Shown piece after piece: positions 26,098 to 34,130 of a DNA stretch of 51,407 bases. The stretch spans positions 1 to 51,407 of the forward strand of contig CAYFQH010000010.1 in the NCBI GenBank assembly GCA_964345215.1, written 5' to 3'. A program made the position numbers and the translations under genes. The notes below the pieces were generated by a model, which was not told where the DNA came from, did not search any database, and saw only the letters and a list, made by a program, of their open reading frames with translations. The DNA comes from CAYFQH01 sp964345215. Its GTDB lineage: Bacteria > Bacillota > Clostridia > Christensenellales > Aristaeellaceae. Within the stretch, counting starts at the first letter, position 1, and every line of letters starts with the position of its first letter.

Positions 26098-27270
26098 TTA
26101 TTCTTCACTGCCCGTTAGGTTGGAAGTGGTGTTCATGATTTCAATTTTGTAAATAACCTTTGTATCGGGTTTTACATAAAGGGTTACTTCACGCATAACT
26201 TTTTTGCGAAGGGTATATTCGATGGAGGAAGTGTGTTCTTCTATCTTCAGCGCTTCCTCACTTAGGCCTAAACCTTCAAGGGCCTTATCCAAATCAGCCT
26301 GGGTCATGCCCAAGGTAATGCCGCCAGGCAACAGTACTTCACCGGGGAAGTCTTCATCAAACACCAAGGAAGCAACAAAGCAGTTTTCTAAAATATTGGC
26401 TGTATCCGTTGGGTTAACAAAGCGAACATGCATATTATGGCCCTTATCATACAGTAAAGCAATACGGCCTTTGCTATCTTTTGCGGCCAATTTGTCTTTG
26501 GTTTTATCCCCTAAGCGCCAGCCCTGTTCTTCAAAATACTTATAGGCACCGGGCAGGGTATAAACCGTTCCATTAATGGATACGTTAAAGGCAAACAGAT
26601 CCTCTCCTAAGGCTTTTGCCGGCATATAGTTTGCAACTTCCTCAGGAACGGTTACTTCCGCTGCAATGGCTTCATCATTATAGCCCTCGGGGGTTATAAA
26701 GTTTTGAATTTCAATTTGATTAACAAGTTTGGAATCGATGTCATAGTATACATCAATGGTTGAGTAGGTTTCGGTGGCATACGTTGCCTTTTCGTAGTAA
26801 GTGCCGGTATACGTACTCTTGGGGCTGCCGTATTGTTCTTCCACCTGGGCTTGGGGAGTGCCAAAGGTTACGCCTTCTGCAATGGAAAAAACAAGGCCGC
26901 TGCTTTCAATTCCTTTAGCTTCTGCATTTATTTGCCCAATTAAACATTGGTTGGCCGGCAATACATCAATGCCCATATTAAGTAACTGAACCCTAAGGAT
27001 CATATCATCTTTTTTAAGTTCCTGGGAAAGGGTATATTGGTTCGGGTTTAAGGTGATGTTCGGGTCTGATAAAATCCATCCCTGGTCTAAAAAAATAGAA
27101 ACGGGCAAGGGCAGCTGGTAAGCCTGATTGTTTAGTTCAAATTGAAAATCGATCCAGTCATCACTTACAGCTTTCAGTAAATAAGGCGAAGCGCTGTCTT
27201 GTGCCAACGCCCTTGGAACAAGACCGAGACAAAGGGTGGCCGCAAGCATTAAAGAAAACAATCTTTTCAA
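26098..27270 (-). CDS. Secreted protein with two tandem copies of an unknown domain
   Basis: I do not recognise the family. The 390-residue protein has a clear signal peptide (KRLFSLMLAATL, cleavage near ALA-Q). The mature part contains two similar halves of about 170 residues. Each has a short hydrophobic strand, a YxLP element, an EQGW or DQGW turn, a later ILxNC or LPANQC patch, an IxxGxTxGxxQAxxxxxxG helix and ends in KxxxxIEIxN. This repeat is my own alignment by eye. The start is TTG 27270, with AGGAGG eight bases upstream. It stands alone, divergent from ctsR. The TxGxxQA pattern resembles outer-surface modules that bind protein or wall, but the function is open. Confidence 0.75.
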   Translation of the reverse strand: MKRLFSLMLAATLCLGLVPRALAQDSASPYLLKAVSDDWIDFQFELNNQAYQLPLPVSIFLDQGWILSDPNITLNPNQYTLSQELKKDDMILRVQLLNMGIDVLPANQCLIGQINAEAKGIESSGLVFSIAEGVTFGTPQAQVEEQYGSPKSTYTGTYYEKATYATETYSTIDVYYDIDSKLVNQIEIQNFITPEGYNDEAIAAEVTVPEEVANYMPAKALGEDLFAFNVSINGTVYTLPGAYKYFEEQGWRLGDKTKDKLAAKDSKGRIALLYDKGHNMHVRFVNPTDTANILENCFVASLVFDEDFPGEVLLPGGITLGMTQADLDKALEGLGLSEEALKIEEHTSSIEYTLRKKVMREVTLYVKPDTKVIYKIEIMNTTSNLTGSEE

Positions 27271-27317
27271 TGTGAAAACCTCCTAAAACGATTAAAGATA
27301 ACGTTAAATTCTTGCTA

Positions 27318-27346
27318 ATTATACCACTAAACCCTTGCTTCGTCTA
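27318..27346 (-). promoter_or_regulatory. Predicted promoter of the duplicated-domain secreted gene
   Basis: On the minus strand a consensus TATAAT (27323-27318) has a weak TAGACG 17 bases upstream (27346-27341). Confidence 0.45.
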
Positions 27347-27370
27347 TGTGTTAACAGAATATGAACAGTG

Positions 27371-27399
27371 TTGCATTTAGGAATATCATGTGATATAAT
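27371..27399 (+). promoter_or_regulatory. Promoter of the ctsR operon
   Basis: TTGCAT (27371-27376) and a consensus TATAAT (27394-27399) are 17 bases apart and lie just before the CtsR box. Confidence 0.7.
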
Positions 27400-27404
27400 T
27401 TAAT

Positions 27405-27421
27405 AGTCAAAGAAAGTCAAA
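27405..27421 (+). promoter_or_regulatory. CtsR operator (tandem heptad)
   Basis: Two direct AGTCAAA heptads (27405-27411 and 27415-27421) are separated by three bases, matching the known CtsR consensus of tandem RGTCAAA repeats. The box covers the expected transcription start of ctsR, so the operon is autoregulated and derepressed by heat or misfolding stress. Confidence 0.9.
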
Positions 27422-27444
27422 CTATTGACTTAAGGAGAATGACA

Positions 27445-27921
27445 ATGAGAATTAGTGACTCAATCGAAAAATTTATCAAAGCACTGCTTGAAGAAACGGA
27501 AACGGAAATAGAGTTAAAACGCAACGAACTGGCAGCCTATTTTAGTTGCGCTCCCTCTCAAATCAACTACGTTTTAGCAACCCGCTTTACACCCGATCAT
27601 GGCTATATTATTGAAAGCAAGCGGGGGGGTGGAGGGTATATCCGAATCTTCCGCCTTGAGCAGTCCGCTACGGACTACTTGAATTATCTGCTGAACGAGC
27701 GCATTGGGGATGAGCTAACCCCTATGGATGGAGCAAAGCTCATCCGCGGCTTGTATGAACAGGAACTCATTACAAAGGACAATGCAAAAATGATGATGGC
27801 TGCTATTGGCAATGAAGCCTTGAGCCTCCCCTTACCCACAGAGATGAAAAATCAGCTGCGGGCAAGAATTCTCAAAAACATGATTGTGGTTTTAGCCAAA
27901 GAACAAAGCCATGACAATTAG
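27445..27921 (+). CDS. ctsR: Heat-shock repressor CtsR
   Basis: CtsR represses clp and mcs genes until stress inactivates it. The N-terminal winged helix contains SQINYVLATRFT and the glycine-rich beta wing SKRGGGGYIRI that enters the DNA groove and senses heat. The C-terminal domain is the target of McsB phosphorylation in Bacillus. The frame has two ATG codons, 27439 and 27445; the second is preferred because AAGGAG lies seven bases before it but only one base before the first. The protein is 158 residues. It is the first gene of the ctsR-mcsA-mcsB-clpC operon. Confidence 0.95.
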   Translation: MRISDSIEKFIKALLEETETEIELKRNELAAYFSCAPSQINYVLATRFTPDHGYIIESKRGGGGYIRIFRLEQSATDYLNYLLNERIGDELTPMDGAKLIRGLYEQELITKDNAKMMMAAIGNEALSLPLPTEMKNQLRARILKNMIVVLAKEQSHDN

Positions 27922-27942
27922 CCATAAATAGGAAGTGATAAA

Positions 27943-28476
27943 ATGCTTTGTGAAGAATGCAATGTTAACGAGGCATCGGTATTGATAACCATGCTTGTAC
28001 AAGATGACAAACGGACAAAATATTTGTGCCAAGACTGTGTAGATAAACTAAAGGAAGACTTTCAGCAAGGAGATGTGGTCAGTTTTTTATCAAGTCTCAT
28101 GTCTCTGATGCCAAAGGCGGAGCCTATAGAAACCCTTCAGTGCTCTTCCTGCCATCTAACTTACGAAATCTTTCAAAAAACAGGCAAACTGGGCTGTGCC
28201 CAGTGCTATAAGGATTTTGAAAAACAACTTCAACCTCTTTTGCGCCGTGTTCACGGCAGAACTCAACATGCTGGCAGGGTACCTGCACAATTTAAGCAGG
28301 AAGCCATTAGGCAAACTCAGGAGAATCCTCCTGAACAAACCCCACAGCAAAAAAAAGAAGAGGCTTTGCGCCTTAAAATGGAACAGGCCATCAGCGAGGA
28401 AAACTTTGAACAGGCTGCCGTTCTTCGGGATCAATTAAAAGAACTAACAAAAAGGGTGGAGGCGAAAAATGACTAA
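27943..28476 (+). CDS. mcsA: McsA, zinc-finger activator of McsB
   Basis: McsA stimulates the arginine kinase McsB and links it to stress. The 177-residue protein has four CxxC pairs: CEEC at the start, CQDC, CSSC and CAQC, forming two zinc-finger-like modules, and a C-terminal UVR motif (EENFEQAAVLRDQLKEL) that also occurs in ClpC. AGGAAGTG precedes the ATG. Its end overlaps the mcsB start by eight bases. Confidence 0.94.
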   Translation: MLCEECNVNEASVLITMLVQDDKRTKYLCQDCVDKLKEDFQQGDVVSFLSSLMSLMPKAEPIETLQCSSCHLTYEIFQKTGKLGCAQCYKDFEKQLQPLLRRVHGRTQHAGRVPAQFKQEAIRQTQENPPEQTPQQKKEEALRLKMEQAISEENFEQAAVLRDQLKELTKRVEAKND

Positions 28477-29494
28477 CAACACGAAAACACCTGATTTGGA
28501 TGTTGTAATGACTTCAAGAATCCGTTTGGCCCGCAACTTTGAAGACCTTCCCTTTTCTACCGAGCAAAGCCAGGGTATTGCCAATGTGTGCATACAAAGG
28601 GTTGAAGAAACCATGAGCCAGAGCCAGCAGAATGGGGAGTATATACGCTTTACAATGGAAGATTTATCCCCTTTAGAGCAGTCTTCTTTGTTGGAAGATC
28701 ATTTTATCAGCCGAGACCTAACTAAACACCAATCAGGTGCCTTGCTTTTGCGCAAGGATAAAAAAATAGCCCTGATGATTAATGAGGAAGATCACATTCG
28801 CCTACAGGCCATTGAAAAAGGTGCCAGTTTGCTGGAAGCGGCGGAGCACGCCTTTACGGTAGAAGATATTTTGCAGGAAAAACTCCACTTCGCCTACGAC
28901 GACCAGCTGGGCTATTTAACAGCCTGCCCCACCAATACAGGTACGGGGATGCGGGCTTCTTATATGTTTCATTTACCCATGCTTACATTGTTTAATCAAA
29001 TGGGAAATGTAAACCAGTCTGTTGCGAAACTGGGCCTTACCATTCGAGGAATGTACGGGGAAGGTAGTGAAACCCTGGGTAACATTTACCAGGTGAGCAA
29101 CCAAATTACCCTTGGTAAAACAGAGGAGGAAATTACAGCCTCTGTCATGGCTGTAGGCAAGCAAATTGTTCAAATGGAGCGGGAGTTGCGCAAAAAAGCT
29201 TATGAAAGCAGCACCGCCTTGGTAGAGGACCATGTGTTCCGTTCCCTGGGATTATTGCGCTATGCAAAGCAAATGACCGACAGGGAATTTATGAAGCACT
29301 GGTCAAACCTTAGGGTTGGGGCGGCTTTGGAGTTGCTTCCTATTGCTCTTGAAGAAGTGGATGCGCTTTTAAGCATCGGACAGGATGCACATGTAAAAAG
29401 CAATTCCTTACACAATGATAAACAGTTGGCCAATATTGATATTGAACGACCAAAGCAAATACAAGCTTTTTTAGAAAAGCACCTTACAAATTAA
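28469..29494 (+). CDS. mcsB: Protein arginine kinase McsB
   Basis: McsB phosphorylates arginine residues, marking proteins for ClpC-ClpP degradation. It shares the phosphagen kinase fold: VMTSRIRLARN near residue 13 binds nucleotide, and CPTNTGTGMRAS contains the conserved active-site cysteine of the superfamily. The 341 residues are close to the Bacillus enzyme. GGAGG lies six bases before the ATG, inside the mcsA end. The clpC gene follows after 13 bases. Confidence 0.96.
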   Translation: MTNNTKTPDLDVVMTSRIRLARNFEDLPFSTEQSQGIANVCIQRVEETMSQSQQNGEYIRFTMEDLSPLEQSSLLEDHFISRDLTKHQSGALLLRKDKKIALMINEEDHIRLQAIEKGASLLEAAEHAFTVEDILQEKLHFAYDDQLGYLTACPTNTGTGMRASYMFHLPMLTLFNQMGNVNQSVAKLGLTIRGMYGEGSETLGNIYQVSNQITLGKTEEEITASVMAVGKQIVQMERELRKKAYESSTALVEDHVFRSLGLLRYAKQMTDREFMKHWSNLRVGAALELLPIALEEVDALLSIGQDAHVKSNSLHNDKQLANIDIERPKQIQAFLEKHLTN

Positions 29495-29507
29495 GGAGGA
29501 TATATTT

Positions 29508-31991
29508 ATGGCAATATATGGAAGATTTACACAGGGAGCTCAGCGGGCGCTGGCGTCAGCCCAAAAGTCCGCTGTGGATTTGAACCACCGTTACGTGGGC
29601 ACAGAGCACTTGCTTTTGGGCCTGCTGTCCTCTCCAGCAGAAGGCATTAAAAACCTTTTAGGAGAAGTTACATACGAAAACGTAAAGCAACGCATTATCG
29701 AGCTGACCGGCACCGGTTCCGAGCCTGTAAAAGGCACTTTGGAACTGACCCCCCGAGGCAAAAAAACCCTGGAAACCAGCATGGTGGTAGCAAAAGAATT
29801 AGGGCATACCTTTGTAGGGGCTGAGCATTTTTGGCTGGCCATTATCCGGGAAGGTGACGGGGTAGCCGGCACTATTTTGCGCGAAATGGGCATTGACGTT
29901 CAAAAGCTTCAAAAAGGGCTGTTAAGCATTCTAGCCCAGGGAGCTAATATGAGCGAGCAGGAAGTAAACCAAAATGCTCCTGGCCAAGGCCAGGGCCAGG
30001 GCGGATCTGCCTTGGAACAGTACGGGGAGGACTTGAACCAGGCGGTTTTAAACGGCGAACTAGACCCGGTAATTGGCCGGGAAAAAGAAGTGGAAAGAAT
30101 TATTCAAATTCTTTCCAGGCGTACAAAAAACAATCCGGTTTTAATTGGTGAGCCGGGGGTGGGTAAAAGCGCCATTGCCGAAGGGCTGGCACAGAAAATT
30201 GTTGCCGGCAACATTCCAGAAACACTAAAGGGCAAGCGGATTATCTCCCTTGATATCGGCGGCTTGATTGCAGGCAGTAAATATAGGGGCGAATTTGAAG
30301 AGCGGCTTAAAAACGTGATGAACGAAGTAAAAAAAGACGGAAATGTCATTTTGTTCATCGATGAAATTCACACCATCGTTGGTGCCGGTAAGGCTGAAGG
30401 GTCTATGGACGCGGCCAACATCTTAAAACCGGCCCTGGCCAGAGGGGATATGCAGTGTGTAGGGGCCACTACCTTGGACGAGTACCGCAAAAACATTGAA
30501 AAAGATGCAGCCCTTGAACGGCGTTTTCAGCCGGTAATGGTAGGGGAGCCTTCAAAAGAAGAAGCCCTTGAAATTTTAAGGGGCTTAAAAGATAAGTATG
30601 AAGCCCACCACAAAGTACAAATTACTGATGAGGCCCTTCAAGAGGCCGTAACCTTAAGCGATCGGTATATTTCAGACCGGTTCCTCCCCGACAAGGCGAT
30701 TGACTTAATGGATGAAGCTGCTTCCAAGGTTAGAATTTACTCCTTCACTCCGCCCCTTGATGTAACCAAGCAAGAAGAAGACTTAAAGGCCTTGGAAATT
30801 GAAAAGAAGGAAGCCATTGCCCATCAAAACTTTGAAAAAGCGGCTTCTATTCGGGACGAAGAGAAAAAACTACGAGAAGAAATTGACAGCCGCAGAAATG
30901 AATGGAAAAATCAAAAAGGTATTTCTAAAGATGTGGTAACCGGCGATGACATTGCCCAAGTAGTGGCCAGCTGGACCGGTATTCCTGTTAAAAAAATGAC
31001 CGAGGATGAAAGCGAAAGGCTTTTAAAACTAGAGGAAACCCTTCATGGCCGGGTTATTGGCCAAGAGGAAGCGGTTGGTGCTGTAAGCCGTGCCATTAGG
31101 CGGGCAAGGGCCGGCCTGCAAGACCCAAAACGGCCCATTGGTTCTTTCGTGTTCTTAGGGCCTACAGGAGTTGGCAAAACTGAGCTGAGTCGTGCCTTGG
31201 GCGAGGCCATGTTTGGAGATGAAGATGCCTTGATTCGTATTGATATGTCTGAATACATGGAAAAACATACGGTATCTCGGTTAATCGGCTCTCCTCCGGG
31301 GTATGTAGGCTACGAAGAAGGCGGCCAGCTAACAGAGGCGGTTCGCCGTAAACCCTATAGCGTTATTTTGCTGGATGAGGTTGAAAAGGCCCACCCTGAT
31401 GTATTTAATATTCTGCTGCAAATTTTAGAAGACGGCCGTTTAACCGACAATACTGGCCGGGTGGTAAACTTTAAAAACACCATCATCGTTATGACTTCTA
31501 ACGCCGGTGCCCATACCATTGGCAGCGGTAGAAGTTTAGGCTTTGGCAGCAGCGTAGAAACTATTCGGGACTACGAGACCATGAAAGAAAAAATCATGGA
31601 CGAGGTAAAAGACATATTCCGGCCCGAATTTATTAACCGTATTGATGAACTAATTGTGTTTCATCAACTGGCCGAAGAGGATATTTTCCAAATTGCAAAG
31701 TTGATGCTCGAACAGGTGGCCCGCCGCTTGGAAGAAAAGGGAATGCACCTTGATTACGATAACGAAGTGATTAAGCTTTTGGCCGAAAAAGGCTACGACC
31801 CTAAATTTGGGGCCAGGCCTTTGCGCCGGGTTATTCAGCGGATGATTGAAGACTCCCTAAGCGAAGAAATTATCGCCGGCAATGTGGCTTTGGGGGATGC
31901 AGTACGCCTGTATACTAAAGATGATAAAATTGCCTTTGAAAAGGTAATGGCCTTAGATGTTAAGGCAGATGAACAGACCCTTCAAATTTAA
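29508..31991 (+). CDS. clpC: ATP-dependent Clp protease ATP-binding subunit ClpC
   Basis: ClpC is a two-ring AAA+ unfoldase that feeds ClpP. The N-terminal domain has its two repeats in residues 1-145. A Gly/Gln-rich linker (about 158-167) leads to AAA-1 with Walker A GEPGVGKS at 214-221, then the middle coiled coil with a UVR motif (HQNFEKAASIRDEEKKL) that binds adaptors, and AAA-2 with Walker A GPTGVGKT near 551-558. The 827 residues fit the family. AAGGAGG precedes the ATG. No clpP is present in the window. The unit ends with a strong terminator. Confidence 0.97.
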   Translation: MAIYGRFTQGAQRALASAQKSAVDLNHRYVGTEHLLLGLLSSPAEGIKNLLGEVTYENVKQRIIELTGTGSEPVKGTLELTPRGKKTLETSMVVAKELGHTFVGAEHFWLAIIREGDGVAGTILREMGIDVQKLQKGLLSILAQGANMSEQEVNQNAPGQGQGQGGSALEQYGEDLNQAVLNGELDPVIGREKEVERIIQILSRRTKNNPVLIGEPGVGKSAIAEGLAQKIVAGNIPETLKGKRIISLDIGGLIAGSKYRGEFEERLKNVMNEVKKDGNVILFIDEIHTIVGAGKAEGSMDAANILKPALARGDMQCVGATTLDEYRKNIEKDAALERRFQPVMVGEPSKEEALEILRGLKDKYEAHHKVQITDEALQEAVTLSDRYISDRFLPDKAIDLMDEAASKVRIYSFTPPLDVTKQEEDLKALEIEKKEAIAHQNFEKAASIRDEEKKLREEIDSRRNEWKNQKGISKDVVTGDDIAQVVASWTGIPVKKMTEDESERLLKLEETLHGRVIGQEEAVGAVSRAIRRARAGLQDPKRPIGSFVFLGPTGVGKTELSRALGEAMFGDEDALIRIDMSEYMEKHTVSRLIGSPPGYVGYEEGGQLTEAVRRKPYSVILLDEVEKAHPDVFNILLQILEDGRLTDNTGRVVNFKNTIIVMTSNAGAHTIGSGRSLGFGSSVETIRDYETMKEKIMDEVKDIFRPEFINRIDELIVFHQLAEEDIFQIAKLMLEQVARRLEEKGMHLDYDNEVIKLLAEKGYDPKFGARPLRRVIQRMIEDSLSEEIIAGNVALGDAVRLYTKDDKIAFEKVMALDVKADEQTLQI

Positions 31992-31999
31992 TAAACAAC

Positions 32000-32035
32000 A
32001 AAAGAAGATGCTTCATTTTTGAAGCATCTTCTTTT
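32000..32035 (+). terminator. Terminator of the ctsR-clpC operon
   Basis: A perfect 15-bp stem (32000-32014 with 32021-32035) with a T-rich end and a 6-base loop lies directly after clpC. Confidence 0.85.
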
Positions 32036-32043
32036 GGTTAAAA

Positions 32044-32072
32044 TTGAGAAAACGAGGAGTTTATGTTATACT
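32044..32072 (+). promoter_or_regulatory. Predicted promoter of the DtxR-type regulator
   Basis: TTGAGA (32044-32049) and TATACT (32067-32072) are spaced by 17 bases, about 35 bases before the TTG start. Confidence 0.6.
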
Positions 32073-32107
32073 TGTAATATCATAATCATGTCAAAAGGGT
32101 GTTTCTA

Positions 32108-32485
32108 TTGAAGATACAAGAATCAGGCGAAAATTATTTAGAATGTATTTTAATGCTGTCAAAAGAAAATGGAACTGTGCGTTCCATTGATATTGTAAAT
32201 GCATTAAATTTTAGCAAGCCCAGCGTAAGCATTGCCATGCGCAGGCTTAGGGAAAACGGCTACGTGGAAATGGACGAAAACGGCCATATTACCCTAACGG
32301 ATACAGGCCGCGAAATAGCCGTGGAAATATATGACCGGCACCAAACTTTAACCAAATACCTGCTTGAAATTGGCGTTTCGCCCGAGGTTGCGGCGGAAGA
32401 TGCCTGCCGTATTGAACACGTGTTAAGCCAGGAGACCTTCGACTGCATGAAACAGCAGTGGGAGAAAAATAACACTAAAAAATAG
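32108..32485 (+). CDS. Metal-dependent regulator of the DtxR/MntR family
   Basis: This 125-residue protein is a short, MntR-like member without the C-terminal SH3 domain. The winged helix is NALNFSKPSVSIAMRRLRENG. Candidate metal ligands are Asn9 and Glu12 in the first helix (MntR has Asp8 and Glu11) and the cluster CRIEH in the dimerisation domain. A cysteine at the first position of that cluster and Asn in place of Asp8 leave the metal, Mn or Fe, uncertain. The start is taken as TTG 32108, with AAAAGGG eight bases upstream; GTG 32099 is a less likely choice. No metal transporter is adjacent, so its targets lie elsewhere. Confidence 0.85.
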   Translation: MKIQESGENYLECILMLSKENGTVRSIDIVNALNFSKPSVSIAMRRLRENGYVEMDENGHITLTDTGREIAVEIYDRHQTLTKYLLEIGVSPEVAAEDACRIEHVLSQETFDCMKQQWEKNNTKK

Positions 32486-32538
32486 CCTGAAGGCAAAAAC
32501 AGAAATCGTCTAAACAGGGCGGGAGTTGACTTTAAACT

Positions 32539-33015
32539 GTGCAAGTGATGGAAATCGTAATTTTGGCTGTGATTTTTTTATTAACTTTTTTACTGCTTTT
32601 TTATTGGGATAAAAAGAAAACTCAGCAGGAAAAACTTCGGATGGAAAAAATGCGCAACAGTAAAATGTATGAAGACCTTTATCCCTTTGTGCGCAGGCTT
32701 CGGCGCAGACGAATTGAAGAGGTAACCATTTCCCCTAAAGAAGTAGAGTTTCTTATTCTCCTGCCTGTACGCAGGCGAATTATTTTCTCCTTTGAATTGC
32801 GAAAACATCAAAACCTCTCTAATCAAAGGGCCCATACCCTTTGCCTTCTTTTACAAAACGATATACCTATGTTAAGGGATAAAAGCCGTTACCAGTTAAA
32901 AAAAATATCCCAGGCCAAAAGCAACGGGGATGTAGAGCATATATATACCTATACCATGAAAACCGCTTATAAGGATGCGCTGTTTAGAAACCCCTTATAT
33001 GCAAATACGAATTAA
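32539..33015 (+). CDS. Small membrane-anchored hypothetical protein
   Basis: I do not recognise this protein. It has about 158 residues with one N-terminal membrane helix (IVILAVIFLLTFLLLFYW) followed by a strongly basic cytoplasmic part containing RRLRRRRIEE and a mixed alpha/beta domain. The start is uncertain: GTG 32539, GTG 32545 or ATG 32548 all lie within three codons and none has a good ribosome site. It follows the DtxR-type gene by 53 bases on the same strand and could share its transcript. Confidence 0.6.
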   Translation: MQVMEIVILAVIFLLTFLLLFYWDKKKTQQEKLRMEKMRNSKMYEDLYPFVRRLRRRRIEEVTISPKEVEFLILLPVRRRIIFSFELRKHQNLSNQRAHTLCLLLQNDIPMLRDKSRYQLKKISQAKSNGDVEHIYTYTMKTAYKDALFRNPLYANTN

Positions 33016-33083
33016 AACAACACCGGGCAAATCTGGCGGGATAGATGAGTAGTTTTTTATCACAGAACATCGTTAAAAATATT

Positions 33084-33110
33084 AGCAATAGCAATAGCAT
33101 TGCTATTGCT
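33084..33110. terminator. AT-rich inverted repeat between convergent genes
   Basis: A perfect 12-bp stem (33084-33095 and 33099-33110, loop AGC) is composed of repeats of the GCAAT/ATTGC motif and has T-rich sequence after it on both strands. It lies between the hypothetical gene ending at 33015 and recO and probably ends both transcripts. The nearby 61-codon frame at 33045-33230 passes through it and is not credible as a gene. Confidence 0.55.
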
Positions 33111-33236
33111 TGTTTCTTTATTTTTCAAAAAATTTCTTGCCCCTTTATTGACCCTCCCTTTGTGCGGCATTACCTTAACTTAAAAAACGGTGTAATAAGG
33201 CCTGGCCTATATATACGGAGTTTTTATTAAAGCGCA

Positions 33237-33962
33237 CTAATTAAATTGTAGTGTAAGGCTGGATTTTATCGGATAATCCAGCCTTTGTTCTACATACTCT
33301 TTTAGCAGCTCATAAGGGGCAGGGGCCGGTAAGTCCTGGGCATTTTGGGGGCCGGTTTTAAGGGCTTTTACAAGCCAGTGGTAGTCCTCTTCTGGCAGAG
33401 GGTCTGTTTTTTTATTGAGGTTGCAGCTAGCGCATACAGCACCCCCTTCGGCCAGGTCAAAAAAGGGGGGCGGGGGGGGAATGGGTTTATTACAGTGCAC
33501 ACAGCGCCCCAGTTGAGGGCGGTAGCCCAAAAGTCCTGCATAATGGAATAAAAACAGGCTAATTAGATTTTTGGGGTTATGCTCTCCATAAGCTAAAACA
33601 TGCAGGGTTTTAATTAGCAGACGAAACAAATCTTCACCAGGCTGGCCCGGCTGCAAGGCACCTTCCGCAAGGTTTAAAAGATAGGTACCTTGGGTTAAAG
33701 CCCCATAGTCAAGGCGCAGGGGGTGAAAGGTTTCGTGAATGGTGGCATTTGATAAAATGAACCGGTCCTTTGCCTGGTAGAGCACATACTCCCCGGTTGA
33801 AAAAAGCTCACAGGCATTTAACAGGGATGACTTAGGCCGACGGCAGCCCCTGGCCAGCACATCTATTTTTCCATGTTCGGGAGAAAAAAGCGTAATCATC
33901 CGGTCAAAATCTTTATAGTTTGCATAGCGCAGTAAAATTGCTGCTGTAGTAATGTTAGCCAT
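33237..33962 (-). CDS. recO: DNA repair protein RecO
   Basis: RecO helps load RecA onto SSB-coated single strands in the RecFOR pathway. The 241-residue protein has an N-terminal OB fold (LFSPEHGKIDVLARGCRRPKS), a helical middle and a zinc-binding Cys set, CVHC and later CASC. ATG 33962 is preferred; AAGGGGTG lies just upstream and contains the alternative GTG start two codons earlier. It stands alone here, without the usual era or dgkA neighbours. Confidence 0.95.
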   Translation of the reverse strand: MANITTAAILLRYANYKDFDRMITLFSPEHGKIDVLARGCRRPKSSLLNACELFSTGEYVLYQAKDRFILSNATIHETFHPLRLDYGALTQGTYLLNLAEGALQPGQPGEDLFRLLIKTLHVLAYGEHNPKNLISLFLFHYAGLLGYRPQLGRCVHCNKPIPPPPPFFDLAEGGAVCASCNLNKKTDPLPEEDYHWLVKALKTGPQNAQDLPAPAPYELLKEYVEQRLDYPIKSSLTLQFN

Positions 33963-34007
33963 GGGCACCCCTTGTTTTTTTGTTCACTGGTAAATATAAA
34001 CAATAAT

Positions 34008-34016
34008 ATTATAGCA
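34008..34016 (-). promoter_or_regulatory. Extended -10 box before recO
   Basis: On the minus strand TGCTATAAT (34016-34008) is an extended -10 element, with no good -35 partner. It lies about 46 bases before the recO start. Confidence 0.45.
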
Positions 34017-34061
34017 TACATAGCAACTATTAACGGAAAAGAAAAAAATGCCTTTAACCTA

Positions 34062-34090
34062 TTTACAGCCTGGGCATAAAAGGTTATACT
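34062..34090 (+). promoter_or_regulatory. Predicted promoter of the ABC exporter pair
   Basis: TTTACA (34062-34067) and TATACT (34085-34090) are spaced by 17 bases, 40 bases before the ATG of the first exporter gene. Confidence 0.6.
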
Positions 34091-34130
34091 ACAAAAAAAT
34101 TGTGAACATTCCTTACTTAAGGAGGTAAGC

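Noticed and set aside
33075..33115. Short GCAATA-type repeats as a CRISPR or REP element
   Set aside because: They are the two arms of one simple hairpin; there are no spaced repeats, and no CRISPR array or cas gene is visible anywhere.
33045..33230. 61-codon frame between the hypothetical gene and recO
   Set aside because: It runs through the inverted repeat at 33084-33110, has no ribosome site and no protein-like composition.
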